Below are positions 8,043 to 16,111 of a DNA stretch of 64,000 nt, piece after piece. The stretch comes from Mycobacterium vicinigordonae. Its GTDB lineage: Bacteria > Actinomycetota > Actinomycetes > Mycobacteriales > Mycobacteriaceae. The translations under genes were made by a program, and so were the position numbers. The stretch covers positions 62,001 through 126,000 of the forward strand of contig NZ_CP059165.1 of assembly GCF_013466425.1 (NCBI RefSeq), read 5' to 3'. The notes under the pieces were generated by a model that was not told where the DNA came from, searched no databases, and saw nothing but the letters and a program-made list of their open reading frames with translations. The first letter of the stretch is position 1. Each line of letters begins with the position of its first letter.

Positions 8043-9682
8043 CCCCACCCGAACCCCCCGTGACCTCGCCCGAGGCCACGGTAGCGACGCAGCGTGCCGA
8101 GATTTCGCCGCAGCCGCTGGCCGCCGACCGGCGCAGTGCCGACAGTCGCGATTGCCCGAGCCGCAATGACGTGCTGGGCGGCGCGCTGGCCGGCCTCATC
8201 GGTGGTCCGGTGGGTAGTCACGCGATGATCGGACGCACCCGGTTCATGACGCCACTGCGGGTGATGATCGCAATTGCCTTGGTGTTCCTGGCGTTGGGAT
8301 GGTCGACGAAGGCGGCGTGCCTGCAGAGCACCGGCAAGGGGACCGGGGATCAGCGGGTAGCGAATTGGGATAATCAGCGTGCGTATTACGAGTTGTGCTA
8401 CTCCGACACGGTTCCGTTGTACGGAGCTGAATTGTTGAGCCAGGGCAAGTTCCCGTACAAATCCAGTTGGACCGAAACTGACGGTAGCGGTGCCCCGCAG
8501 ATTCGCTACGACGGCAAGGTCGCAGTGCGCTACATGGAGTACCCGGTCGTGACGGGGGTGTATCAGTACCTCTCGATGGCGTTGGCCAAGACCTACACGG
8601 CGTTGAGTAAGGTTGCGCCGCTGCCGGTTGTCGCCGAGGTCGTAATGTTCTTCAACTTTTCCGCACTCGGTCTGGCGCTGGCCTGGCTGGCCACGGTGTG
8701 GGCGACGTCGGGATTGGCGGGCCGCCGGATCTGGGACGCCGCACTGGTTTCCGCCTCGCCCCTGGTGATTTTCCAGATCTTCACGAATTTCGATGCGCTG
8801 GCAACGGCTTTCGCGATGGGAGGGTTGCTGGCCTGGGCGCGACGAAAGCCTTGGCTCGCCGGTGTGCTGATCGGGCTGGGTGCGGCAGCCAAGTTGTATC
8901 CACTGCTGTTCCTAGGGCCGCTGCTGTTGCTGGGGATCAGGTCCGGGCGCCTCGGCGGCGTGGCTCGCACCGCAGGTGCCGCCGCTGCGACCTGGTTGGC
9001 GGTGAACCTACCGGTGATGGTGCTCTACCCGCGTGGCTGGTCCGAGTTCTTCCGCCTCAACACCCGTCGCGGCGACGACATGGATTCGCTGTTCAATGTG
9101 GTGAAGTCGTTCACCGGTTGGCGGGGCTTCGATTCCTCGCTGGGTTTCTGGGAGCCGCCGACAGTGCTGAACGCCGTAGTCACGACGCTATTCTTCTTGT
9201 CTTGCGCGGCAATCGCTTACATCGCTTTCGCGGCGCCGCAGCGGCCGCGGTTGGCGCAGCTCGCCTTCCTGGTGGTGGCGGCGTTCTTATTGACCAACAA
9301 GGTGTGGAGTCCCCAGTTCTCGTTGTGGTTGGTGCCGCTGGCGGTTTTGGCGGTGCCGCACCGCCGAGTCCTATTGGCGTGGATGACGATTGATGCGGTG
9401 GTCTGGGTGCCTCGCATGTACTACTTGTACGGAAACGCCAGCCGGTCGCTGCCCGAGCAGTGGTTCACCGCAACCGTGCTGTTGCGTGACATCGCGGTGA
9501 TGGCACTGTGCGCCTTGGTCATTCGGCAGATTTACCGGCCCAACGAAGATCTGGTGCGCTGGCACGGCCGAATCGACGACCCCGCGGGAGGGATCTATGA
9601 TCGGGCGCCCGATGCGATGCCCTGGTGGCTGCGCAAAGATCCGGCGGCACCGGCCCCCACTGCTGTCGCGACGGGCAGCTGA
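8039..9682 (+). CDS. GT87/DUF2029-like polytopic membrane glycosyltransferase (Rv0051-like)
   Basis: A 547-residue multi-spanning membrane protein. After about 75 mostly hydrophilic residues it has repeated hydrophobic helices (for example MIAIALVFLALGW, ALGLALAWLATVW, PLLFLGPLLLLGI). An extracytoplasmic loop after helix 1 contains DNQRAYYELCYSD and IRYDGKVAVRYMEYP. This is the pattern of GT-C / DUF2029 glycosyltransferases that use polyprenyl-phosphate sugars. GTG start in a GTGA overlap with ponA1, so it belongs to the same operon. The donor and acceptor are unknown; a role in envelope glycan synthesis is inferred. Confidence 0.75.
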   Translation: MTPPEPPVTSPEATVATQRAEISPQPLAADRRSADSRDCPSRNDVLGGALAGLIGGPVGSHAMIGRTRFMTPLRVMIAIALVFLALGWSTKAACLQSTGKGTGDQRVANWDNQRAYYELCYSDTVPLYGAELLSQGKFPYKSSWTETDGSGAPQIRYDGKVAVRYMEYPVVTGVYQYLSMALAKTYTALSKVAPLPVVAEVVMFFNFSALGLALAWLATVWATSGLAGRRIWDAALVSASPLVIFQIFTNFDALATAFAMGGLLAWARRKPWLAGVLIGLGAAAKLYPLLFLGPLLLLGIRSGRLGGVARTAGAAAATWLAVNLPVMVLYPRGWSEFFRLNTRRGDDMDSLFNVVKSFTGWRGFDSSLGFWEPPTVLNAVVTTLFFLSCAAIAYIAFAAPQRPRLAQLAFLVVAAFLLTNKVWSPQFSLWLVPLAVLAVPHRRVLLAWMTIDAVVWVPRMYYLYGNASRSLPEQWFTATVLLRDIAVMALCALVIRQIYRPNEDLVRWHGRIDDPAGGIYDRAPDAMPWWLRKDPAAPAPTAVATGS

Positions 9683-10320
9683 TGCGCGTCGCCATCCCGC
9701 TGTTCCCGCGCTTCACGGCGCTGGACGCGGTCGGGCCTTACGACGTGCTGCAACGTGTTCCGGGTGTGGAAGTGGTTTTTGTTGGACACGGGCGCGGGGA
9801 GGTCCGCACCGAGAACGGCATGTTCGGCGTCAGCTGCGACGCCACCTTCGACGAGGTCAGCGCACCGGACGTGGTGGTGGTTCCCGGTGGTATTGGTACC
9901 CGTGTGCTCGTCGGTGACGAAACCTTGTGTCGCTGGCTGCAATCGGTGTACCCGGGAACACGGTTCACCACCTCGGTGTGCACCGGGGCGCTGCTGCTGG
10001 CCAGTGCGGGGTTGCTCGATAGACTCACCGCGGCAACGCATTGGGGGGCGGCCGAGGAGCTGAACGCACTCGGCGCGCGATACGTGCCCGAGCGCGTTGT
10101 GGAGCATCTGCCGCAACGCATCATTACTTCGGCTGGGGTATCGAGCGGCATCGACATGGCGCTGCGGCTGGTGGAGCTGCTGTTCGACCGGCAGGCCGCC
10201 GAGGCCGTCCAGCTGCTGATCGAGTATGACCCGCAGCCCCCGTTCGATGCCGGCGCGTGGGGTAAAGCCGACGCGGCGACGAAGGCCAGGGCGGCAGAGT
10301 TCGCCCGCTCGCGACACTGA
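9682..10320 (+). CDS. DJ-1/PfpI superfamily protein (Rv0052-like)
   Basis: A 212-residue protein beginning MRVAIPLFPRFTALDAVGPY. The ATG overlaps the preceding stop by one base. DJ-1/PfpI marks are the PFT-LDAVGP strand-turn near the N-terminus, VVVPGGIGTRVL, and the nucleophile elbow SVCTGALLLASAGLLD with the reactive cysteine near residue 100. It is closer to the isonitrile hydratase/GlxA-like branch than to proteases. It has no AraC-type DNA-binding domain. Neighbours match Rv0051-Rv0053. The substrate cannot be inferred. Confidence 0.82.
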   Translation: MRVAIPLFPRFTALDAVGPYDVLQRVPGVEVVFVGHGRGEVRTENGMFGVSCDATFDEVSAPDVVVVPGGIGTRVLVGDETLCRWLQSVYPGTRFTTSVCTGALLLASAGLLDRLTAATHWGAAEELNALGARYVPERVVEHLPQRIITSAGVSSGIDMALRLVELLFDRQAAEAVQLLIEYDPQPPFDAGAWGKADAATKARAAEFARSRH

Positions 10321-10352
10321 ATTTCCAGCTCAGCCCGACGTCCGGTAGCCTA

Positions 10353-10405
10353 GGGCGGTTGCCGACGCAGGCGACCCTCCTGCCACGGAACGTCCGTGGC
10401 CGCCC
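10353..10405 (+). promoter_or_regulatory. structured leader upstream of rpsF
   Basis: A perfect hairpin, GCCACGGA-acg-TCCGTGGC (10382-10400), is enclosed by an outer pairing of GGGCGG (10353-10358) with CCGCCC (10400-10405; the C at 10400 would be shared by both stems, so one pairing loses a base pair). It lies between the DJ-1 gene and the rpsF RBS (AGAGGAGGTG). A possible -10 (TAGCCT) sits just before it. In many bacteria rpsF-rpsR mRNA is autoregulated by S6:S18 binding to a structured leader, and this could be such an element. The specific protein-binding residues were not verified. Confidence 0.45.
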
Positions 10406-10431
10406 AGACCAGAGGAGGTGATGAGGTCCCT

Positions 10432-10722
10432 ATGCGTCCATACGAAATCATGGTCATCCTTGACCCCACGCTTGACGAGCGCACCGTTGCCCCGTCGCTG
10501 GAGACGTTCCTGAACGTCGTCCGCAAAGACGGTGGATCGGTCGACAAGGTCGATATCTGGGGCCGACGGCGGCTGGCGTACGAGATCGCCAAGCACGCCG
10601 AAGGTATCTACGTGGTGATCGACCTTAAGGCCGCTCCCGCGACGGTCTCCGAACTCGACCGCCAGCTGAGCCTGAACGAGTCGGTGTTGCGCACCAAGGT
10701 GATGCGCACCGACAAGCACTAG
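10432..10722 (+). CDS. rpsF: 30S ribosomal protein S6
   Basis: A 96-residue S6 protein ([20 protein letters not shown]), a small-subunit protein that pairs with S18 on the platform of the 30S particle. The ATG after the strong RBS AGAGGAGGTG is chosen over an in-frame upstream codon. It begins the rpsF-ssb-rpsR-rplI operon in the standard mycobacterial order (Rv0053-Rv0056). A structured leader precedes it. Confidence 0.98.
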   Translation: MRPYEIMVILDPTLDERTVAPSLETFLNVVRKDGGSVDKVDIWGRRRLAYEIAKHAEGIYVVIDLKAAPATVSELDRQLSLNESVLRTKVMRTDKH

Positions 10723-10791
10723 CCGGTCTGTCGGGGCTGTTGCCTACGCTCGTTCCCAAAACCACCCACCAGGCGGACCAAGGAGGCAATC

Positions 10792-11310
10792 ATGGCTGGT
10801 GACACGACCATTACCGTCGTCGGAAACCTCACCGCCGACCCCGAACTGCGGTTCACCCCCTCGGGTGCGGCCGTCGCGAACTTCACCGTGGCGTCCACGC
10901 CGCGGATCTACGACCGGCAGAGCGGGGAGTGGAAGGACGGCGAGGCGCTGTTCTTACGGTGCAATATCTGGCGTGAGGCCGCCGAAAACGTGGCCGAAAG
11001 CCTGACCCGTGGGGCGCGTGTGATCGTCACCGGACGGCTCAAGCAGCGGTCCTTCGAAACCCGTGAAGGTGAAAAGCGCACCGTGGTCGAGGTCGAGGTC
11101 GACGAGATCGGACCTTCGCTGAAGTACGCAACGGCCAAGGTCAACAAGGCCAGCCGCAGCGGCGGTGGCGGCGGTGGCGGCTTCGGTGGCGGTGGCGGCG
11201 GGTCGCGGCAGTCCGCACCGGCGCAGTCCGGCGGATCCGGCGACGACCCGTGGGGCAGCGCCCCGGCATCGGGTTCGTTCGCCGGCGGCGACGACGAACC
11301 ACCTTTCTGA
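10792..11310 (+). CDS. ssb: single-stranded DNA-binding protein
   Basis: A 172-residue SSB with an OB fold over the first 115 residues ([38 protein letters not shown]). A glycine-rich flexible linker follows, and the acidic tip DDEPPF recruits replication and repair partners. RBS AGGAGG precedes the ATG. It lies inside the ribosomal protein operon, matching Rv0054. Tetrameric ssDNA binding is known for the family. Confidence 0.98.
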   Translation: MAGDTTITVVGNLTADPELRFTPSGAAVANFTVASTPRIYDRQSGEWKDGEALFLRCNIWREAAENVAESLTRGARVIVTGRLKQRSFETREGEKRTVVEVEVDEIGPSLKYATAKVNKASRSGGGGGGGFGGGGGGSRQSAPAQSGGSGDDPWGSAPASGSFAGGDDEPPF

Positions 11311-11351
11311 CTTAGAGAACTTCAGAGCACGAGAACGGAAGAAAAACACTC

Positions 11352-11606
11352 ATGGCCAAGTCCACCAAGCGGCGCCCGGCTCCGGAGAAGCCGGTCAAGG
11401 CACGCAAATGCGTCTTCTGCGCCAAGAAGGACCAGAACATCGACTACAAGGACACCGCGCTGCTGCGGACCTACATCAGTGAGCGCGGGAAGATCCGGGC
11501 TCGCAGGGTTACCGGTAACTGCGTGCAGCATCAGCGTGACATCGCCATCGCGGTGAAGAACGCTCGTGAGGTCGCGCTGCTGCCCTTCACCTCCTCGACG
11601 CGGTAA
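11352..11606 (+). CDS. rpsR: 30S ribosomal protein S18, zinc-binding (C+) form
   Basis: An 84-residue S18. It keeps the CVFC pair near residue 20 and the later C and H ([11 protein letters not shown]), so this is the cysteine-bearing S18 (RpsR1, Rv0055). Mycobacteria also carry a cysteine-free paralogue induced under zinc starvation. It lies 41 bp after ssb in the same operon. Confidence 0.98.
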   Translation: MAKSTKRRPAPEKPVKARKCVFCAKKDQNIDYKDTALLRTYISERGKIRARRVTGNCVQHQRDIAIAVKNAREVALLPFTSSTR

Positions 11607-11637
11607 ACACCGCGCGCACAACGAAAGAACGCAAACG

Positions 11638-12096
11638 ATGAAGCTGATTCTGACGGCTGACGTCGACCACCTCGGTTCCCTGGGCGACACGGTCGAAGTC
11701 AAGGACGGGTACGGCCGCAACTTCTTGCTACCGCGTGGTCTGGCGATCGTCGCCTCGCGCGGAGCGCAGCGGCAGGCCGATGACATTCGCCGGGCCCGCG
11801 AGACGAAGACGGTCCGCGACCGCGAGCACGCGAACGAGATCAAGACCGCCATCGAGGCGCTGGGCCCGGTGTCCTTGCCGGTGAAGACGGCGGCCGACAG
11901 TGGCAAGTTGTTCGGTTCGGTCACCGCTGGTGACATCGTCACCGCGATCAAGAAGGCAGGCGGTCCCAACCTGGACAAGCGCATCGTCCGGCTGCCGAAG
12001 GCACACATCAAGTCGGTCGGCACGCACCCGGTGGTCGTACACCTTCACCCGGAGATCGATGTTGAGGTCTCCGTTGAAGTGGTCGCGCATAGCTAA
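11638..12096 (+). CDS. rplI: 50S ribosomal protein L9
   Basis: A 152-residue L9 with the usual N-terminal globular domain ([20 protein letters not shown], then [16 protein letters not shown]), the long connecting helix and the C-terminal domain ending [10 protein letters not shown]. The start is at the ATG that gives the conserved N-terminus; an upstream in-frame extension is ignored. It is the last gene of the operon and is followed by a strong hairpin. Confidence 0.98.
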   Translation: MKLILTADVDHLGSLGDTVEVKDGYGRNFLLPRGLAIVASRGAQRQADDIRRARETKTVRDREHANEIKTAIEALGPVSLPVKTAADSGKLFGSVTAGDIVTAIKKAGGPNLDKRIVRLPKAHIKSVGTHPVVVHLHPEIDVEVSVEVVAHS

Positions 12097-12128
12097 CTCC
12101 AAAGCTAACCCGGACCACCTTCGCACTT

Positions 12129-12160
12129 GCCCGGCGTGACCAAGATCGGACACGCCGGGC
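12129..12160 (+). terminator. intrinsic-type terminator after rplI
   Basis: Perfect 10-bp inverted repeat, GCCCGGCGTG and CACGCCGGGC, with a 12-base loop, 32 bp after the rplI stop. It has a T-poor tail (TTCGTGCT), as is common for mycobacterial hairpin terminators. It probably ends the ribosomal operon. Confidence 0.75.
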
Positions 12161-12637
12161 TTCGTGCTGCTCTGAGTTGCCTATGAACGCGGCGGGAGCT
12201 GGCTCCACGCTGGCGGGACGCTGGCGAACAAATCTGGCTGTGTTTGCGCGCATCCGGCGTAACCCCCTCGTTACCCACCGAAAATCTGGCTGAAAACCAA
12301 CACGCCCGGCGCGATAACCTGGCCCGACACGCCGGTGAGATTGTTGTCCACACCGACGGCACGGCGTGGTATGGCTGGTAGCAGCACTGATACCGTCGCA
12401 ACCCGCAATGATCCACAAGTTCTCCACAGTCCGCTCAACACCGTCATCGACGGCTATGCACACACGGTGCACAGCGTCATCAACAGGCCCCCTTTGATGG
12501 GGCGTCAGCAACGTTTACTTTCGTGCAGGCGCATTGGCGACGAGGGTGACGGGGGTTGGTGTCGGTGCCTTGGCTTACGCTCTGAATAGTGCCTTTCGAA
12601 TGTATGTTCGGTACTGATATCGGAGGAGGTGAGGCGC
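12161..12637 (+). other. dnaB upstream region, no convincing gene
   Basis: This gap holds the candidate DnaA boxes listed separately and the dnaB RBS (GGAGGAGGTG) at its end. A short open frame at 12335-12589 has no protein-like features. I see no counterpart of the hypothetical gene annotated here in M. tuberculosis (Rv0057). Confidence 0.5.
12344..12428 (+). promoter_or_regulatory. cluster of DnaA-box-like 9-mers upstream of dnaB
   Basis: TTGTCCACA at 12344-12352 is an exact mycobacterial-type DnaA box. TGATCCACA (12409-12417) and TTCTCCACA (12420-12428) each differ at one position from TTATCCACA. All three have the same orientation within 85 bp, and the replicative helicase gene starts about 210 bp further on. 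This suggests DnaA control of dnaB or a DnaA titration site. Chance occurrence is not excluded. Confidence 0.4.
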
Positions 12638-14017
12638 ATGGCGGTGGTCGACGACCTGCCGCATTCGGGGATGGACTCAGCGCCGCCCAGTGAGGATTAC
12701 GGGCGCCAGCCTCCCCAGGATCTCGCCGCGGAGCAGTCGGTGCTCGGCGGGATGCTGTTGAGCAAGGACGCCGTCGCCGACGTCCTAGAGCGGTTGCGGC
12801 CGGGCGACTTCTACCGTCCGGCCCATCAGAACGTCTACGACGCCATCCTGGACTTGTACGGGCGTGGGGAGCCGGCGGACCCGGTGACCGTGGCCGCCGA
12901 ATTAGACCGCCGCGGTCTGCTGCGCCGTATCGGTGGGGCGCCTTATCTGCACACTCTGATTTCGACGGTGCCGACAGCCGCGAACGCTGGTTACTACGCG
13001 GGCATCGTCGCCGAGAAGGCGCTGTTGCGCCGGCTGGTCGAAGCGGGCACCCGGGTGGTGCAGTACGGCTACGCCGGCGCCGACGGCGCGGACGTGGCCG
13101 AGATCGTCGACCGAGCTCAGGCCGAGATCTACGAGGTCGCCGATCGGCGAACCTCGGAAGACTTTGTGCCGCTTGAGGATCTGCTGCAGCCGACCATGGA
13201 CGAGATCGACGCCATCGCCTCCAACGGAGGCATTTCTCGCGGCGTGCCGACCGGCTTCACCGAACTCGATGAGGTGACCAATGGGCTGCACCCGGGGCAG
13301 ATGATCATCGTCGCGGCGCGCCCGGGCGTGGGTAAGTCCACCCTCGGTCTGGATTTCATGCGATCGTGCTCGATCAAGCACCGCATGGCCAGTGTCATCT
13401 TCTCGCTGGAGATGAGCAAGTCCGAAATCGTGATGCGGCTGTTGTCGGCTGAGGCGAAAATCAAACTCGCCGACATGCGTTCGGGCCGGATGACCGACGA
13501 CGACTGGACCCGACTGGCACGGCGGATGAGTGAAATCAGCGAGGCGCCACTGTATATCGACGACTCACCCAACTTGACGATGATGGAGATCCGCGCCAAG
13601 GCCCGCCGGCTCCGGCAGAAGGCCAACCTCAAACTCGTCGTCGTCGACTACTTGCAGCTGATGACCTCGGGCAAGAAGCACGAGTCGCGGCAGGTCGAAG
13701 TATCGGAATTCTCAAGGCATCTCAAGCTTTTGGCCAAGGAACTCGAAGTGCCGGTGGTTGCGATCAGCCAGCTCAACCGTGGCCCCGAGCAGCGCACCGA
13801 TAAGAAGCCGATGCTCTCTGACCTTCGCGAGTCGGGGTCGCTGGAGCAAGACGCGGATATGGTGATCCTTTTGAACAGGCCGGATGCATTTGAAAGAGAT
13901 GACCCCCGCGGTGGAGAAGCGGATTTCATTCTGGCCAAACATCGTAACGGCCCGACGAAGACGGTGACCGTCGCGCATCAGCTGCATTTGTCGCGGTTCG
14001 CCAACATGGCCAGATGA
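12638..14017 (+). CDS. dnaB: replicative DNA helicase DnaB, intein-free
   Basis: A 459-residue hexameric replicative helicase. The N-terminal domain (DLAAEQSVLGGMLLSKDAV) binds primase and partners. The RecA-like C-terminal domain has Walker A RPGVGKST near 228-235, Walker B (LVVVDYLQLM) and the arginine-finger region ending KHRNGPTKTVTV. ATG (MAVVDDL) is preferred to a GTG three codons upstream that overlaps the RBS. The M. tuberculosis orthologue (Rv0058) carries an intein in the ATPase domain; here the Walker A region is uninterrupted and the length is that of the bare protein. Confidence 0.97.
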   Translation: MAVVDDLPHSGMDSAPPSEDYGRQPPQDLAAEQSVLGGMLLSKDAVADVLERLRPGDFYRPAHQNVYDAILDLYGRGEPADPVTVAAELDRRGLLRRIGGAPYLHTLISTVPTAANAGYYAGIVAEKALLRRLVEAGTRVVQYGYAGADGADVAEIVDRAQAEIYEVADRRTSEDFVPLEDLLQPTMDEIDAIASNGGISRGVPTGFTELDEVTNGLHPGQMIIVAARPGVGKSTLGLDFMRSCSIKHRMASVIFSLEMSKSEIVMRLLSAEAKIKLADMRSGRMTDDDWTRLARRMSEISEAPLYIDDSPNLTMMEIRAKARRLRQKANLKLVVVDYLQLMTSGKKHESRQVEVSEFSRHLKLLAKELEVPVVAISQLNRGPEQRTDKKPMLSDLRESGSLEQDADMVILLNRPDAFERDDPRGGEADFILAKHRNGPTKTVTVAHQLHLSRFANMAR

Positions 14018-14030
14018 TTGTAGGTCTCTT

Positions 14031-14428
14031 GTCAGAGTAGCTGCTCGAAATGAGAGTCGCGCGCCGCTGCCTCCGCTTCAGGTGCAACCACTTGAGGGTG
14101 AATCGATCGATTCATAGTTGGAGGCTAGTGCGCGGGCAATTGGTGGCACCGTCGGAGCTCTTGCGGCAGCTGCGAAGCTTCCGGCTACCGCGAGGTCGCC
14201 TTGGTTGACGTGGCTGCCGCCGGCGCACGCGCAGTTGCTCGCGGCGGCCACCGGTGTACCGGCGGAGTCGTTCGAAGCGATGACGCTGAGCCAGTACGAC
14301 GGGATCGCCTTGCATATTGATTTGATGCGGACACTCAGCATCTCAATCCAAACGAGCTCTGTTAAGGGTTCTGCCTTGTATGCCTAGGCAAAGCGGGCGG
14401 CCGGTGGCACAGTTGCGCGCTGAGCGAT
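14031..14428 (+). pseudogene. tniQ: decayed tniQ-like transposition gene fragment
   Basis: The frame through 14031-14338 reads PLEGESIDS, an in-frame TAG at 14115-14117, then LEASARAIGGTVGALAAAAK and SPWLTWLPPAHAQLLAAATG, then VPAESFEAMTLSQYDG. This resembles the N-terminal part of TniQ proteins, where the stop falls at the usual tryptophan (ESxDSW; TGG to TAG is one change). From 14339 the similarity moves to another frame, reading NPNELC, a TAA at 14363, then GFCLVCLGKAGGRWHSCALS. That matches the TniQ zinc-finger region (xFCPxCL...GGRW). Two stops and a frameshift show it is dead. TniQ belongs to Tn7/Tn5053-type elements; no tniA, tniB or ends were found. Confidence 0.65.
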
Positions 14429-14563
14429 ACCCGACTCACACCGGATCACGCTGGTGTGGCTGTTGTTTCACCCACCGTGATGCTGCCGGGCTCTCAGTCA
14501 AGGTCGAAACCAGCCGCCCTGCGCGGTTTGCGATGCCGATCGATGAGACTCGGACTATCGGGC

Positions 14564-14582
14564 GCCCCCTGCTGTTGGGGGC
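14564..14582 (-). terminator. possible terminator of the minus-strand amidohydrolase operon
   Basis: GCCCCC and GGGGGC arms with a 7-base loop lie about 35 bp beyond the stop of the last gene of the minus-strand operon. The stem is short and no T-run follows, so support is weak. Confidence 0.35.
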
Positions 14583-14617
14583 CCACGGGGTTCAGGGCGT
14601 ATCGCTCGGCTCGGGTG

Positions 14618-15649
14618 TCATTGGGAGGCCATGAGTCGTGCGATTTGGCGCATGACGGTGCGGGTGGCTTGGTGTTTGATGTTGCCGATCGGGGAGCGGG
14701 CTGGCGGTGTCGGCGGCGCGGCGCCCAGGCGTGGAAAGAGTGCGAGGGCGTTGGCGGATTCGATCTCGGCGCGGGTGGCGGTGTCGAGGGGGTAGTTGTC
14801 GAGGTCGGCGGCGAAAAGCTGCGATGCGGGTAGGGGAGCGAAGGGCCAGTCGGACCCGAAGGTGATGTGCCCGGGTGCAGCGAAGGCGAGCAGGGTGGGC
14901 AGCGCGGCCGGGCTTGAGGACAGGGCGGTGTCGAAGTAGAAGCTGCGGAAGTCGTCGAGGGTGTCGGTGGGGCTGGCGCCGGTGTCGCCGGTGATGGCCA
15001 CGGCCATGCGATGGCTGGCGTAGGGGACGAAGCCGCCGGCGTGGCTGAGGATGAATTTGATGTTGGGATAGGTGCGGCGGATTCCGTTGCGCACCAGCAG
15101 GTATGCCGCGCGTGTGGTGTCGAGGAGGAAGTCGGCGGCGAACGGCGCGACGTCGGGGACGGTGGGTCCGGGGAGGTCGGCGGGGTGGATGAACACGACC
15201 GCCGAGCGGGCGTCGAGGGCGGCGAACAGTTCGTCTTGTCCGGTTTGGCCGAGGTAGATGCCGGCGTTGTTGGCCAGCAGCACGACTCCGTCAGCGTTCA
15301 GGGTGTCCAGAGCGCGGACGGTTTCGCTGACGGCGGCGTCGATGTGCGGCAGGGGGATGGTTGCGAAAAACCCGAAGCGCTGGGGGTTTTCGGCCACCAG
15401 TGCTGCAGTGTAGTCGTTAAGGTCGCGGGCCAGAGCGCTGGCGTCGGCGGCCTGAGGCAGAAATGTGGTGCCTGGGGTTGAAACGGACAGGATCGCGGTG
15501 CTGACATCGAGGGCGTCCATGGTCTTCAGGGATGCCTGCGGGCTCCATTGCGGCAGTGCGCGGCCACCGGCCTCATCAATACCGGCTTTTTCCAGCGCGG
15601 CGCGGTAGAAGTCGGGGATGGCGTGGTGGTGGGTGTCGATGCGGGCCAT
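14618..15649 (-). CDS. amidohydrolase-2 family (ACMSD-like) metal-dependent decarboxylase/hydrolase
   Basis: A 343-residue TIM-barrel protein starting MARIDTHHHAIPDFY. Metal ligands typical of the ACMSD family are in place: the HxH at 7-9, H155 (FIHP), H203 (LSHAGG) and D267 (GSDWPF). Family members decarboxylate or hydrolyse aromatic or dienoic acids, such as aminocarboxymuconate semialdehyde. It is the last gene of a minus-strand operon with the half dioxygenase (15 bp away) and the FAD hydroxylase, so it probably acts on an aromatic acid or ring-cleavage product. The reaction is inferred from family and context only. Confidence 0.8.
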   Translation of the reverse strand: MARIDTHHHAIPDFYRAALEKAGIDEAGGRALPQWSPQASLKTMDALDVSTAILSVSTPGTTFLPQAADASALARDLNDYTAALVAENPQRFGFFATIPLPHIDAAVSETVRALDTLNADGVVLLANNAGIYLGQTGQDELFAALDARSAVVFIHPADLPGPTVPDVAPFAADFLLDTTRAAYLLVRNGIRRTYPNIKFILSHAGGFVPYASHRMAVAITGDTGASPTDTLDDFRSFYFDTALSSSPAALPTLLAFAAPGHITFGSDWPFAPLPASQLFAADLDNYPLDTATRAEIESANALALFPRLGAAPPTPPARSPIGNIKHQATRTVMRQIARLMASQ

Positions 15650-15664
15650 AGGTTTTGTCCTTTC

Positions 15665-16111
15665 TCAGTTGTCGGCGATGCCGGGTCCCGACAGTGCGGG
15701 CACGGTGTCTTCGCGGTGCAGCCGGGAGGTTGCGCCGAGCCGGAATTGGTGCAGTTCGTCGATGTTGGTCTGGCCTTCGGGGGTGTGTCCCCAGATGCTG
15801 ATGCCTTGGTGTGTGCTGGGTTGCCAGGTGGTCTCGTCGATGACGGTTGGGTTCCACCCCAGTTCCCATTCGAATCTTGTGGGTGTCGTGGCGTAGAAGG
15901 ACAGGTCGTTGTCGTTGGTGTGTTGCCCCACGCACAGGGTTATGTCGAAGCTGAGTCGTTTGGCCCGGCGGTAGGCGCTGCTCATGTCGTCGAGGTCAGC
16001 GACTTGGATGTTGAGGTGTTGGATGCGGCTGCGAATCAACTTGAGTGGCAAGCGTTTAACTGTCGTCGCGGCGATACTGGCGGTGTGTTCGGTCAGGGCG
16101 ACGGTGGTCAT
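15665..16111 (-). CDS. VOC protein equal to the C-terminal half of a type I extradiol dioxygenase
   Basis: A 148-residue protein that aligns with the C-terminal, catalytic half of BphC-like extradiol dioxygenases. It keeps H32 (IQHLNIQV, second iron ligand), H64 (GQHTND, active-site base region), Y73 and E83 (FEWELGW, third iron ligand). The half with the first iron ligand is absent: the 30 residues before H32 show no VOC strand pattern. Its ATG overlaps the stop of the FAD hydroxylase gene (ATGA), so it is translated with it. It could be a degenerate or regulatory remnant, or a single-repeat protein that dimerises. A complete enzyme of the same family is encoded about 10 kb away. Confidence 0.72.
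   Translation of the reverse strand: MTTVALTEHTASIAATTVKRLPLKLIRSRIQHLNIQVADLDDMSSAYRRAKRLSFDITLCVGQHTNDNDLSFYATTPTRFEWELGWNPTVIDETTWQPSTHQGISIWGHTPEGQTNIDELHQFRLGATSRLHREDTVPALSGPGIADN

Noticed and set aside
12344..12428. Replication origin
   Set aside because: DnaA-like boxes are present, but there is no dnaA/dnaN pair or AT-rich unwinding region; a regulatory site is more likely.
12335..12589. 84-codon frame before dnaB
   Set aside because: Overlaps the DnaA-box region, no RBS and no recognisable similarity; not convincing as an Rv0057 counterpart.
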